Source: Hemileia vastatrix
Taxonomy: Eukaryota; Basidiomycota; Pucciniomycetes; Pucciniales; Zaghouaniaceae
Assembly (NCBI GenBank): GCA_030280995.1
Contig: JASXTE010000017.1
Coordinates: 25,494,498-25,558,497 of the forward strand
DNA length: 64,000 nucleotides
Reading direction: 5' to 3'
The notes beneath the pieces were generated by a model. The model was not told the origin of the DNA and did not search any database. It was given only the letters and a program-made list of their open reading frames with translations. Each line of letters begins with the position of its first letter. Position 1 is the stretch's first letter. Positions 1-11,344 of the stretch are shown here, in pieces. A program made the translations under genes and the position numbers.

Positions 1-80
1 TTATTTTATTTTAATTTGGTTTTAATTTAATTTAATTTAATTTAATTTATTTTAATTTTAATTTTATTTTATTTATTTTT
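1..80. repeat. TTTAA/TTTTA-rich low-complexity tract
   Basis: Imperfect pentanucleotide-like runs (TTTAA, TTTTA) beyond the 3' end of the element A coding region. The window edge cuts it, so its full length is unknown. Confidence 0.6.
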
Positions 81-165
81 TCAAAGAAAGTTGAAAAATT
101 TTGAAAAGTAAAAGAATAAAGAAGAAAACAAAAGAATTTTTTTAGAAGTAAAGATGTTTTAGATT

Positions 166-2046
166 TTAAAAGAAAAAAAAGAACAGAGAAAAAAGAAAGA
201 AAAAAAAAAGAGAAAGAAAAAAAAAGTAAAAGAGAGTTTTAAGGTTTGGTTTTAAAGGATATTTAAGATGAAAAGATTTTAGGAGTTCAGGGGCGTTAGA
301 AACATTGATGGCTGGTTCCCAGGATGTTTTGTCTGAGTCATCAAGGAAGCCTTCCCATTCCACGAGGTATTGAAGTTTCCCCTTGTGCATTCTTGAATCA
401 AGTATACGGCTTACTTCCCACTCTAGATGGTCTTCTACTTTGACCAGTTCTGGAGGAGGTTAGTTCTTGCCCGGGTATGTTTCTTGAGCCAGTTCCAGGA
501 GAGATACGTGAAAAACAGGGTGAATAGCCTGCCATTTAGGAGGTTGCTTTAGTCGAAATGCAGTTTTAGAGACTTCAGAGTCAATTTCAAATGGACCCAA
601 GTCTTTTTCAGCCAGTTTCTTTGACGGTCGAGTCGTTTGAATGTTTCGTGCGTCGAGCCATACCTTGTCGCCTGGTTTAAAAGAAGGAGCAGTTTGTCGA
701 TGTTTGTCGGCCTGTTCCTTGTACCTTAGAAGCGCTAATTCCAAATTTGATTTAAGTTCCTCTTGGAGTTGTGATATAGTTCAAAGATAATGTTCCGCAG
801 GATGATTAGTTCCTACATGGATTGAATTGAATCGAGGATGTCTTCCATAAACAGTTTTGAAAGGAGATTGTTGTGTCGAAGAATGAGTCGAGTTATTATA
901 AGCTAATTCGGCCAATGTTAACCATGTGGTCCAATCGTCTTGTTGGTAACTGACATACATTTGAAGGTATTTTTCAAGGATTTGGTTGACCCTTTCTGTT
1001 TGCCCATCGGTTTCAGGATGATAGGCTGTGGAGAGGTTCCTCGAGATATTGGGTTGTTGACACAGTTGAGTCCAGAATGTGGATACAAACAATGAGCCTC
1101 TATCTGAAATAATATCATTAGGTAAGCCGTGTTTAGAAAATACATATTCTAGAAACAATTTTGACAAATCTTCTGCTGTAGCAGTAGTAGTGGTTTTAAT
1201 AAAAATAGACATTTTTGAAAATCTATCTACTATTACTAATATAGCATCAAAATCATTAGAAATAGGAAGTTGAGAAATGAAATCCATCGATAAAGATTCC
1301 CAAGGTTTAGAGGGAATAGGAAGTGGTTGAAGCAACCCATGCTTCCGGTGACGGGGAGCCTTATTCCTATTACATTTGTAACAAGCTTTTATATAGGCCT
1401 TGATTTCCCTGGTCATACCTGGCCAGAAGAAATCCCTTGCTATTAACTGGTAGGTTTTATCAACCCCAAAATGACCAGCTAATGGAGAATCATGTCGACT
1501 ATTGAAAATCCTTAATTTCATCTCATTGTTGTCGGGTATGACAACTCTACCTTCGAAGACTAATAGACCTGATTCAATACTAAATCTTTTGGCCCCTTGC
1601 TTTGAGAGTATTTTGTCTTTTAACCCTAAACAATAATTGTCCTTTGACTGAGCTTTGAGGATGTTGGATAGTGGATTTTGAAACGATTGAATTGTCATCA
1701 AATTAAGTTGATGAGTCATTAACATTGATTCGTTGAAGATTGATTTCACATTTTCTGGGTTTTTGTCAGCAAATGTGTCCCCCCGCTGTGGGTAAACGTC
1801 GTCCCGACGTGACAAAATATCTGAGACAATGCAGTTCTTACCTGGGCGATAGGAAATAGAAAAAGGAAATTCAGACAGAAATTCAGCCCACCTGGCTTGA
1901 AGCCTGGTTAACATTTTGGAAGACATGAAGTATTTCAAAGCATTATGGCCTGTTAAAATTTGAAAAGGACTATCTTAGCTGAGAAGAAAAGAGCACCATT
2001 TTTCAAGACAATGAATAATAGCTAAAAGCTCTTTGTCATGAATTTC
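166..2046 (-). pseudogene. Element A: RNase H end, integrase, GPY/tether and chromodomain (nonsense-interrupted)
   Basis: One reading frame runs from about 2046 down to 166, broken only by stops at 1975-1977, 781-783 and 460-462. From the N-side it shows the RNase H/connection end (RPGKNCIVSDILSRRDD), then an integrase HHCC zinc finger (HDSPLAGHFG, later CYKCNRNK). The catalytic core follows with all three acidic residues visible in context (SMDFISQLP, ISDRGSLF, TDGQTERVNQ). A basic tether comes next, then a chromodomain (LQYLVEWEGF, DKTSWEPA). The stop at 460 lies between tether and chromodomain. Integrase would insert cDNA, and the chromodomain would bias it to modified chromatin. As it stands no full product can be made. 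Confidence 0.9.
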
Positions 2047-3193
2047 ATAATTTCACTTCTGCAATGAGTTTGCGTGACTCAAAAGTAACAGGATGAAACA
2101 GTTTTGTTTCCGGATTCAATTGAGAAATGACCTCTGCGATAGCATAATCACTTGCATCCGTCTCGACTATTGTCAAAGCAGAAGGATCAAAGTGTTGAAG
2201 AATTGGAGCTGTGGTGAACGATGTCTTCAATGCTTCGAATTCCCTTTGTGCTGTAGAAGTAAAAACAAAAGGAATATCTTTTCTAAGAAGAGAAGCAAGA
2301 TTGGAAATAGTTTTAGAGTAATCTTTAATAAATCTTCTATAGAAATTCGCAAAACCCAAAAATCCCTGGAGGGATTTAACGGATTTGGGCTCAGGCCATT
2401 CCAGGACCTTTTGAACTTTTTTGTCATCCATGACTAAACCATCAGTGGATAATGTAAAACCCAAAAAATCAATAGATTTAAGATGGAATTTGAATTTATT
2501 ATGCTTGGCGTAGAGACCGTGATCTCGAAGTCGATTTAAAACCTGTCGAACATGATGAATATGTTCTTCTAGTGTCTTCGAGAAAATTAAAATATCATCT
2601 AAATAGACGACAACAAATTGTTTGAAAACATCTTGAAAGATGTCATTGACAAAAGTTTGAAAAGTAGATGGTGCGTTACACAATCCAAAAGGCATAACTA
2701 AATATTCAAAACTACCAAGTCTAGTGCGCATTGCAGTCAGTGGTTCATGACCTTCCGCAATGCAAATAAGATTGTAAGCGCCTCTAAGATCAATTTTAGA
2801 AAAGAAATTAGCACCATTAAAAAGTGTAAGAAGCAATGACATAGGAGGAACAGGATATGCATTCTTCTTAGTGACTGTGTTGAGCTTTCTATAGTCAACA
2901 CACAACCTAAGACTACCATCCTTCTTTTTTACAAAGAGGACAGGGGAGCCGGTTGGAGATTTACTGGCTCTGATGAAACCTTTGGCTACATTCTCTGCAA
3001 TGTAGTCTTAAAGAACTTGAGATTTGTCCTTTGACAAGGAATAGACAGGACCTGCCTGAGGTACTGGACCTATTAACTCTATCTGATGGTCATAAGGTTG
3101 ATGAGGTGGTACCTTATTGGCCTTGCTGATTGAAAAAACATCGAAGAAATTATGATAGATTTCTGGTAGAGTTGATTTGGTCGTCCTCATCAT
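2047..3193 (-). pseudogene. Element A: reverse transcriptase and RNase H (frameshifted)
   Basis: The frame differs from the downstream integrase frame, so an indel lies near 2047-2050. RT fingers ([14 protein letters not shown]), the conserved [13 protein letters not shown] stretch and the catalytic YLDD motif ([12 protein letters not shown]) are present. The RNase H start follows ([10 protein letters not shown], catalytic Asp). A TAA at 3008-3010 splits the N-terminal part (HQPYDHQIELIG). The domain order is normal for Ty3/Gypsy. The mutations are point changes rather than rearrangement, which suggests a moderately old insertion. Confidence 0.9.
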
Positions 3194-3612
3194 CTTCGAG
3201 AGAATCTGTTGAGGGAAGGCCAGAATTGAGAGATCATAATTCGATTACTTCAAGGCAATTTAAATCCTCTTCAAGTGAAGTCATCGAGCTAAAAGGGCTA
3301 GCCAATTTCTCATTTAAAGAAAGATCAGATGCTTTCAAGTCATCTGGCAGAGATTTTTCCTCTAGCAGGACTTGTCAGGCGGGTTGTTTAACTCCCTATT
3401 GACCTGCATTGAAGAATCAGAAATATACTTAGTACGTGGGGTGATCAATCCCCGTGTCCAATCAATTTCAGTGTTCCAATGCATTAAAAATTCATGGCCA
3501 AGAATGGTATTGTCCATCCTTGGGGCTTCCAAGACTGATAATTCCCACTCAAAGGGGGGGAAATTTGGAAAGTTGAAAACCCGTAAAACTTTCTTACTGA
3601 CCCAATATCTGG
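3194..3612 (-). pseudogene. Element A: C-terminal half of protease and linker to RT
   Basis: Reading minus from 3612, the frame continues the protease that stops at the solo LTR boundary. It includes the helix-type motif LGHEFLMHWN, expected in the second half of retropepsins. An acidic linker leads to RT. This segment and 4801-5030 are one domain separated by solo LTR-1; the GTTCC target duplication marks the junction. Confidence 0.75.
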
Positions 3613-3617
3613 GTTCC

Positions 3618-4795
3618 TGTCAGTATAGTCTAGTGTATAAGTATGATATAATAGTGTTATTTTATGGTCCTACTACTTATTGATAAATTATTTAGTGATT
3701 AAACTTCAGGGGAAGACTAATAGAATAGTTATACTCAAAATAAAACTCACAATACTTGGATTTAAATGCGTGCTAGTGGTGGAAAATAGAAGAATAAAAT
3801 ATAGTTATAGCTTATATAAAGATAATATCAATTTATAAGGGCTTTGTAATATATTTCTGAATGCTAATAATTGTATTGTAGTGGTTGTTTGAATCGTAGT
3901 AATTGAATGATGATAATAAACCGTCAAAATCCCTCCTTAATTATACCCAAATCCACTGGAGTGAACAGACCTTCAATCCAGATGATGTCACTGCTATCCC
4001 CAGCAATTACAGCACTGTGAGGGCTCATCACCTCCCCATGGCGTCCACTTCAAGCAGTTTCAATACCCAGACCTCCAGTAAGGACCCTCCATCACTATTA
4101 ATAATAACACAGAGTCATACCATAAATAGAAAACCCAGATAAAAGCGGATACCATAAAGAAACAGGTAAAATAAATAATCAAAAAGAGATTTAATGAAAC
4201 TAAAAGCATATAAAGGAAACAAATAAACTTTTCAAGCCCCCAATAACATCCCCAAGCATCCACATTAACCCAGAAACATCCTTCCAACCCATAAATCCGT
4301 GAATAACCATCCAAGGAAGTAATTTGAGTAGTCCAAACTGGGTGTATGCGCCTGATATAGGTGTCTATGCTTCTGTAGGCGTTGTGAGTCCACTGATTTC
4401 GTCCATATGACCTAAAATAAGCAGAAAAACAAAGGTTATAGGCTATTAAGGGGCTAAAACCCACTTATATACCTAAATATACATAATATACTGCATATTT
4501 CACTGAATATGAGTCTTATGTATACATATAAGCTTATGTATGTCAATAATTACTTTATATCACTTAAGATAAGTATATTATGATTCCATTAACACCTTAA
4601 TAAGTATTATTAGGCCATGGATAAGCTATTTAAACTATTATAAATTATATAATAGAATAATAATTATATATATATATAATAAAATAATATATATTATTAT
4701 TTTAACCTTATTTTTAAGATATAAGCTTAATCTACTTAAGGTTATCTTATTTTAGGCATAAGAAATACTCAGTCCTAAGGATATCTAGGCTGACA
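3618..4795 (-). mobile_element. Solo LTR-1 (1178 bp) with 5-bp TSD GTTCC
   Basis: It begins TGTCAG and ends CTGACA, with perfect GTTCC duplications at 3613-3617 and 4796-4800, and splits the protease of element A. It is homologous, in reverse orientation, to solo LTR-2 (18597-20133): the stretch near 3940-4080 matches 19690-19810 on the opposite strand. Orientation is taken from LTR-2, where a TATA box is clear. There is no internal coding region, so it is an LTR-LTR recombination product. The short open frames inside it are not genes. Confidence 0.88.
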
Positions 4796-4800
4796 GTTCC

Positions 4801-5146
4801 TCTGATTCAACCAAGTAAATTGGAGTTCTATTGATATCTGTAAATGTCAGCTGTAACTTCTCGGCAAAAGATAAACTGACAAAATAAATTGAAGCTCCAG
4901 AGTCTATAAGACAACTGAAAGGGGTATCCTCCTTAAAAAGAATGAAACTCAAGCGGTTTAAGCCAACTCCAGTCCTTAAGACATGGAGGCTCTTTGCACT
5001 GGGAGAGATAAGATAGTTTGCTTTGCACACAAGTAAACTATCTACTAGTTTTTTGACTTCAAACTAGTACCTTCTCTTTCCTTCAATTTTACACAATCTT
5101 CCAGCTATTTCTTACCCCCACAATACATACATAACCCATTATCTGC
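4801..5146 (-). pseudogene. Element A: protease N-terminal half
   Basis: It contains the retropepsin active-site motif (CLIDSGASIYFVS) with the catalytic Asp of DSGA. It is preceded by a short linker and followed by sequence that stops at the solo LTR-1 insertion. The remaining half is at 3194-3612. The enzyme would process Gag-Pol. Confidence 0.82.
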
Positions 5147-6232
5147 TCACCTCTTCTTCTCAGCTTCTTTAAGTTCCCCTTTAGGATCCAGTACTTTGCT
5201 GATATCACCTGGGGTCGAGCTTTTCAGTCGAGTTTTTTCCTTTTCCTTGTTGGGTTTGGATTGAGTTGAGGAGGATTGAGTTGTTTGTGGGTGAGAAGAA
5301 GGTCCCGACTTAAAATTTAGGCCTTGAGATTTTTTGGCGCATCGACAATGTTGCAGTCGTCCTTGGTAAACTCCGTCAAGTTTGAGGGTTCGATCCATTA
5401 AATCCGTTAAAGTAGTCATTTTCTGACCGTGAAGATTTAATTGATCCAGAATCCTTGAAAGAAGTCCCTTTTTGAAATGATACTTGAGAGCAGCATCATT
5501 CCAACCTACTCAAGTTTGAAGCGCTCTGAAGTTCAAGATATATTAAGAGGCTTTACCATTATCACTCATGCAAAGAAAATCAAGTTCAATTTCTGCATTG
5601 TCAGTTTCATTAGGGTCACCGAAAAACGTGAAGAGTTGGTCTTCAAACTCTTCTCAATTGTTAATAAGTAAATGGGTTTTGGTCGAAGAGAGCATGAGAA
5701 GATAAGGTTCGAACCATCTTGCTGCTTTTCCAGCCAGAAATGAAGAAGCATAAAAAACCTTCGATTGGTCGTTATTGAAGGTTCGAGGGTAATTATGGAA
5801 CAGGATCTTGCAGGTTTTCAAGAAGGGCCGCAATCTGTCTGGATGTTCTCCATCGAACTTATCAGGAGATTTCATAGAGGGAGTTTTGAATTTAGATCCC
5901 TCTGAAGATGTTGAAGTTGAAAGAGTCTTCATGAAAAGTCTCATGAAATCTTCCAGAGAATTAGATGGTCCAGGCTCTGAAGGGTGACCAGAAGGGTGGT
6001 TAGCAGGGGCGGATGGTGCCTTGTGCATTGTATCCTCTCCTTCTTCATCATCACTAGAATCATCAAAATCTTGTGGGATGTCTTCTACAGGTTGGACTGA
6101 ATGTTGCCTTTCCCTAAGGTCGAGTGGCTCCAAAGAGTGAGTGTGGGACACAGGCCGTGTGGCTGTTGGCCTGCCTCTGGCGCGAGCTCTAGTAGTAGCG
6201 CCTGTAGGAGGAGTGCCTTGAACAGGTGCCAT
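5147..6232 (-). pseudogene. Element A: Gag (capsid-like), interrupted
   Basis: It begins at ATG 6232 (MAPVQGTPPTG), 77 bp after the LTR. A basic and acidic disordered N-terminus (about residues 1-95) leads into a retrotransposon-gag capsid fold. The FDGEHPDRLRPFL and FLAGKAARWFEPYL stretches match the usual Ty3 capsid pattern. In-frame stops after LLINN (near 5654) and near 5515 break it; the frame then resumes to 5147 with a Lys/Ser-rich tail. I see no CCHC knuckle. At least one nonsense change (Trp TGG to TGA) is a simple transition. Confidence 0.82.
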
Positions 6233-6309
6233 TTTAAGGATTTAGAGAAAACACCTGAAAAGGGACATAGTAGTGCAAAGAATGAGAACTAAAGAGAATT
6301 AAATTATAC

Positions 6310-7111
6310 TGTCACCGGACAACTTACGCACAAGGTCAAGGATGTCCCTGCAAGTGAGATGAAAGGTTTAGACACTTCTTCGAAGCACAGAGGGATGGTT
6401 CGAGGAAGTGATTTGAAGATGACTCGAAGGAAGATCTACTGCTTCAAGATATGTTCAAGAACAATCCTAATATAGTTTGAAAGGTAATATTAAAATTCTT
6501 ACAATCTCACAAAGGGTTGGAAATTCAACAATCAAGATTCAGGATTTAGAAGTGATTATTGAGAAATGAAAGAAAGATACAATAATAATGATTTTCACTT
6601 TAGAGTTTTACCACTATTAACTATAAATATTTTTTATAATTTAATTCTAAGGAATATCAAACCAAAAATCCAACCCTTGTTGTATCCTTTACTCCTCCTT
6701 GCATTGACCTCATACCCATCCACTATTCCGCACACCACAAACCATTTAAAATATATCCATTACACCTGGACCCTCCTCACTAACATCCGTTAACCCCTTA
6801 ATCCTTCACTAATCATTCTGTCCATGCTCACTACCCCTTAATAACCCACAGACATTTCATAAACCTTTTAATGTACTATTATATTGATTATTGCACTGTG
6901 CGTCGCTTTTGAGAAAAAGACTAAGACACACTATTGAGAAATTGAGTAATTTAGATTTAGAGTTTAGACTAGCGCGGTTGAATAGCGAGTACACAAAGGA
7001 AAGTCACAGTTGCTATGGAGAATTGCTTTCTGCGCTTCGAGTATGGATTTGAGCCCCTTATTATTGATTTAATGAGCTGCTTTTGCCTCGAGTGTCACGT
7101 GGGGCGTGACA
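6310..7111 (-). repeat. 5' LTR of element A (802 bp)
   Basis: On the plus strand it starts TGTCACCGG and ends GGGCGTGACA, the TG...CA ends expected. It lies directly upstream (minus sense) of the gag start. GCAAT at 7112-7116 would be the target duplication, but its partner lies outside the window. No canonical TGG primer-binding site directly adjoins it. Confidence 0.72.
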
Positions 7112-7908
7112 GCAATTAAGTAGGATTTACCTATACCAATAATATCAGAAGTGGTATTGTTAGAAACTGTTACTTTAATATTATATGATAACTTATGATA
7201 ATCAAATAATATTGTTAAATCATTAGTTAAGTGATTAGTTGATCACAAATCCTATATCATTTTGTTTGTTGACATAGAAGAAACCAAAAACCCATATACA
7301 CTGGAAACCACTGCAGGACATTCATCCTCAATATATGTGAATCTTGACACATCTGCAGTGGAGACTTTAACATTACATTTTTTATTCTGTAAAAGCTTAC
7401 TTCTATTTTCATCTTTCTATTTAAGACAACATTTTTCTTCCAGGTGGCATTTTTTATCACAGTAATTGCACACAACATTTGGTTTTTGTGCTAAATTGTT
7501 TGACTTAGTATGTCTCAATGAAGAATCTGAGGACACAAAAACAAATGGTAAATTAGAATGTAACAATCTGTCCAAGGCAGATATGTTGGACTCCAAGGAC
7601 AATGGGAAAACACCATTTATGCTATTTTGGAAAGGGATTGATGTATATCTGAAAAATCTCATGAGCCATTTTTGTGAAGAGAACTGACAAGAGCACACAT
7701 ATATTGAACATTGTTAATTTTGCATTAAATGTTGTCAAGGTTTTGTTGAATTGTTGCAGGGTCACATTTTGTTGTCATATGTTAATCCAATAAGTCCTTT
7801 ATATTTGTGAAGAAAGTTTTTCCATATGCCTTATGTAATACTTCAATCATTTTGCTTGGGTAATTCAAATGATTTATTTGATTTTTGATTCATTTTTCAC
7901 AAGTGTAT
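7112..7908 (-). pseudogene. Ty1/Copia remnant: Gag C-terminus, CCHC knuckle, protease start
   Basis: Minus translation gives a Copia-type Gag end (MTTKCDPATIQQNLDNI), then a canonical C-X2-C-X4-H-X4-C knuckle (CNYCDKKCHLEEKC near 7430-7470). A decayed protease region follows (STNHLTNDLTILFDY, then VTVSNNTTSDIIGIGKSYL), typical of the sequence after the Copia DSGA motif. Stops and shifts make it non-functional. It is truncated by element A at 7111 and by a MITE half at 7909. This is the only Copia sequence recognised in the window. Confidence 0.8.
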
Positions 7909-8020
7909 CACCACACAATATTTTTGCGGGGCCTTGCTAGAAAATTCTAAACTTGAACTTAAATGGAACACAGATGTAACTCAGACTGAATTTATAATGA
8001 ACTGATGCTGAACTTTACTT
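7909..8020. mobile_element. Half of a CACTA-like MITE
   Basis: It begins CACCACACAATAT, followed by a G-run and CTTGCTAG, then sequence alignable with MITE-2 (61604-61851) through the TGAACT-type repeats. The opposite terminus was not found, so this is a truncated or decayed copy. It abuts the Copia remnant. Confidence 0.6.
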
Positions 8021-10721
8021 TTAATACATCTTGAGCTCTTAAAAAATAATGGATGAGTCTGTTCTGGAATAATAGTGAAAGTTTAATGATTAATTTATAG
8101 AAATAATGACAAGGGCAGATTAAGAATCTGATCCATTCACATAATTTTTTTCATAAAACACAATTTAATGTTCATTTTGAAATTCACTTGATCATTAAAA
8201 AGACTGAAAATTATACAATTTATTTAAAAGCATCACTTTTAACCTCTCTAATGATTTTATTAGTTTTTTTAAAAAAAATCTATAATAAGATCAGTGGTTC
8301 TTTTTATTTATAACTCCTTTTAACCAACCATTTTAAGCTTTCATTTTTTTAATAAAACCATATTACCTGATTTTTTTTTATTTTTATTATTTCTGATTAT
8401 GCAATATAAATATTTTCAGTTCAATGGATTTATTTAACAAACATATTGGACTGTAAAAATTCTCAAGTATTTTATTCTATAATACTGTGAAAAGACTCAT
8501 AATTAAAAAAATAAAAGATAGAAATGTGTTTTTCTAATTTCTGTTTCAATGAAGTCCTCTCATAGCTTCTTTGCACTAAGCACTAATAATTAATAAATTG
8601 ATTTATAATAAGTTTTTAAAGAAGTATAATTCTTATACCAATGTATTTTAATCTATTTTTTTACATTTTTACTTGCAAGAAGATGATTAAAATTAAAAGA
8701 AAAAATATTTACGCTCTTTTTTTTGTTCTATTGAATATTCAACTAATAAGAACTTTTGCAATATACATTTAATCAATGTAATACATATATGATAATCTGG
8801 ATCTTTTCATGATTTATTTCATCAAAATTGCATGTAAATATGGTTATTTGGCAGAGTAATCTCATGAGTTAAAATAATAAATCACTACTCAGTAAATTTT
8901 TCATATGAAAAACTGAAATTCAAGCTAGATTTAAAACTTTGAAGAGAATAAAAACAAAGTATTATAAATTTATTTAAACTTTAATTTTAGTGCTTGATTT
9001 TGCTTCAATTCTGTTTTGTGGGATAATTTCTGTGTCAACTTGGGAATAAGAAACATATATTTTGCAAGTGTTGTCATGTTAAAAAATGTGCTTCAGATAA
9101 AAAATTTGATTATATTATTGTTCAAGAACTGAATTAAATAGGTAGAAGTGTTACTTCTTCATAATTATATAAGCTTCAAATTGAAAAACTATTATATGAT
9201 ATTCATTTTGTAAAAAAGACACAATTGGTACTTTATAATATGCCCATGTAGCAAAGCAGCTGTAAAGGCAATTGTATTTTGATTAAAAATTATATTATTC
9301 AATATTTAAAATCAATAGAAAAAATATGTCAATTCTATGGTGCTGAAAAATAAATTAAGACAAATTTTTCAGCTACACTTTTTTAGTCTTTAGAATAAAA
9401 GTTTTGATAGGATTAATTCACAACTGAAAACTTACACACAATTCTAAAAATAAATATATGGGTTCAGGATCTATCAAAGATTTATTGGAATAATGATACT
9501 CATGCTGATTGGTAGATCTTATATGATGTTTCTATTCAATTTTTAAGTGTATGAAAAACAATCCCTTTGATATTTAATTTTAACTGAAGAATTTATAAAT
9601 CTTCTTGAAATCCGACTTAGCACAAAGAAATACTGGAATGAGTATATTGTTATAAAAATTAATTTGAATAGCATTATTTCAAATCTTCATTACATATTTA
9701 AAACAGAAAATAAATATTAAAATTTGAATTTTTATAGAAATATATATTGATTTAAAAGATATTTACTTTTTTTTTACAAAACAACCAATTCTATCCTGTG
9801 AGGCTTCCCTTCAACTTACAAATATAAGTCTAAAAAATTAATATGATTCTCTGAAGACTCTATATGATGTGTACCTTCAGAAAAAAAGTTTTTTTGAAGT
9901 ACTTCAAATCTAAGCAAAAGATCTGATACCTTTTTTATAAAATCAAGTTGTATAAAATTAATTTTAATTTATTTTCTTAATTTGCCATATGGAAAGAACT
10001 CATATCATAATAATATATGACCAACTTAAAGCTAATTTTAATTTGATTTTTTAGCTAAATGATTCTTAATTTGTACTTATTCTCACAACTTCAAGGTATT
10101 TAATAAAAAATATTTTGATATGAAAATAAATTTATTTTTATATTTAAAAACACTTAATAAAAATTCAAAAAAAAGTATAAATTTTTTCATGGATTAACTT
10201 AGCTTGAAACACACTTGGAAACTTGATTGAATTGAGAGTTCAATCTAAGCTCCACCAAAAACATGATAATTTTTTTTTGAAAATGTAATAAAACTAGTAA
10301 AAGAAAGGACTCTTCAATTTTTTTCTGTTACTGAATAGATTATTGTAATTATATTGTGGCAGATAAATTATTAAAGTTTCTTAAATTTTCAGTTAATACA
10401 GTCAATTATCTAGTTATATATAGTAATCACAAAACAAGAAATGAAGCTAAATGGTTATATATGCAGATAGATCTTTTCTTCAAACTTTACTTTAATTACT
10501 TAACTTAATTGAAAGATAATTTTAATCTAACCAAAATATTATACTATTACATTTATAAATAAATACAATAAACTCATTAAATACATAATTTTAATTGTTT
10601 AAAAAAAATTCAATTTTTTTGTTTTAGTTTTCAACTTTTTGGTACAATTTTCCCATTATATTATTTATTTAAATCATTTACACTTATCAGAAACCTACTC
10701 TGAATTCTTATCAGCTGGTGT
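8021..10721. other. AT-rich DNA with no recognisable feature
   Basis: About 2.7 kb with no long open frame on either strand, no LTR or TIR ends, and no tandem period visible by eye. It is probably an old transposon decayed beyond recognition, possibly continuing the Copia/MITE material on its left. I see nothing else to support. Confidence 0.5.
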
Positions 10722-10760
10722 GGTCTTCCAACATTGGAGGAGCTCTTTGTTGGACTATTT

Positions 10761-11344
10761 TTTTTTATTTCTTACAATCTCACCCAGCTAGGGGCATGAA
10801 GGCATTGTAAACTTAATAGGCTAGGTACATGTGAGGAGTAATGAACGTAGTGGGTAAGTTATCTGGGCAATTAACAGGATAACAGGGGGAGCTAGGTACC
10901 TTTGAGGACACAGATGGGGTTGCCATAGGGGGAAGGGTGGAGGTTAATCCTTGGGGGGTCATGGTTTGACGGGCAGGGATTTTTAGAAAGAATTTTTTGG
11001 GGAGTGGAATTCCGCAGCTGACCCAAGGTGAATGACCATGCACGATCATCCAGATAATGGGGGGATGGAAAAGTGGGGTGGCTGACAATGTGGGTGTTTG
11101 ACAAAGTGGGGGGGGTTCCCCAGCCTTCACGCACGTGTCCATCCACTGTAGGTTGCTGAGGGAGAATAGAGATATTGTGGGGAGAATGAGACATCGACAC
11201 CAGCATAAACGAGTGCTCCAACCATGGACAAAGGGGTGTGGCTAAAAGGGGGAGAGGCGGCAGGGATTCGAACCTGTGACACAAAAGTCAATGGGACAAG
11301 CGGTCATCCAGGTAATGATCTAACCACATAGACCATCTTGCCCT
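10761..11344 (-). mobile_element. tRNA-derived SINE (about 584 bp) with ~14-bp TSD
   Basis: On the minus strand the 5' end resembles a tRNA, with an A-box-like TGGTCTATGTGG and a perfect B box GGTTCGAATCC. An unrelated GC-richer body of about 450 bp follows, ending in an A-rich tail (GAAATAAAAAAAA). Flanks are TTTGTTGGACTATTT (10746-10760) and TTTGTTGGTCTATTT (11345-11359), a long near-perfect target duplication as expected for LINE-driven insertion. Copy 2 of the surrounding LTR repeat has no insertion here. The open frames inside it are incidental. The tRNA isotype cannot be assigned by eye. Confidence 0.82.
11264..11335 (-). promoter_or_regulatory. Internal Pol III promoter of the SINE (A and B boxes)
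   Basis: The B box GGTTCGAATCC lies on the minus strand at 11264-11274 and the A-box-like element at 11324-11335, about 50 bp apart as in tRNA genes. This is the intragenic promoter expected for a tRNA-headed SINE. Confidence 0.75.

Larger units (their letters stand above)
1..7111 (-). mobile_element. Ty3/Gypsy chromovirus-like retrotransposon A (decayed, 3' end outside window)
   Basis: Read on the minus strand the order is 5' LTR (7111-6310), Gag (6232-5147), protease (about 5030-4801, continuing at 3612), RT, RNase H, integrase and a C-terminal chromodomain (about 400-250). Integrase lying downstream of RT-RNase H is the Ty3/Gypsy arrangement, and the chromodomain marks a chromovirus. The copy is dead: nonsense codons at 460-462, 781-783, 1975-1977 and 3008-3010, a frameshift near 2047, further stops in gag, and a solo LTR inserted at 3618-4795. 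Its 3' LTR should lie left of base 1. It interrupts a Copia remnant at its right edge. Confidence 0.9.

Noticed and set aside
4060..4464. 134-codon minus-strand frame
   Set aside because: Inside solo LTR-1, which is non-coding in its family. Hydrophobic composition comes from AT-rich DNA.
8021..10721. Possible hidden genes in the AT-rich gap
   Set aside because: No open frame of useful length, no splice-linked exons or family motifs visible on either strand.
10813..11284. Two overlapping frames of 109 and 130 codons
   Set aside because: They lie wholly within the SINE body and read through its tRNA-like head. Neither has a recognisable domain.
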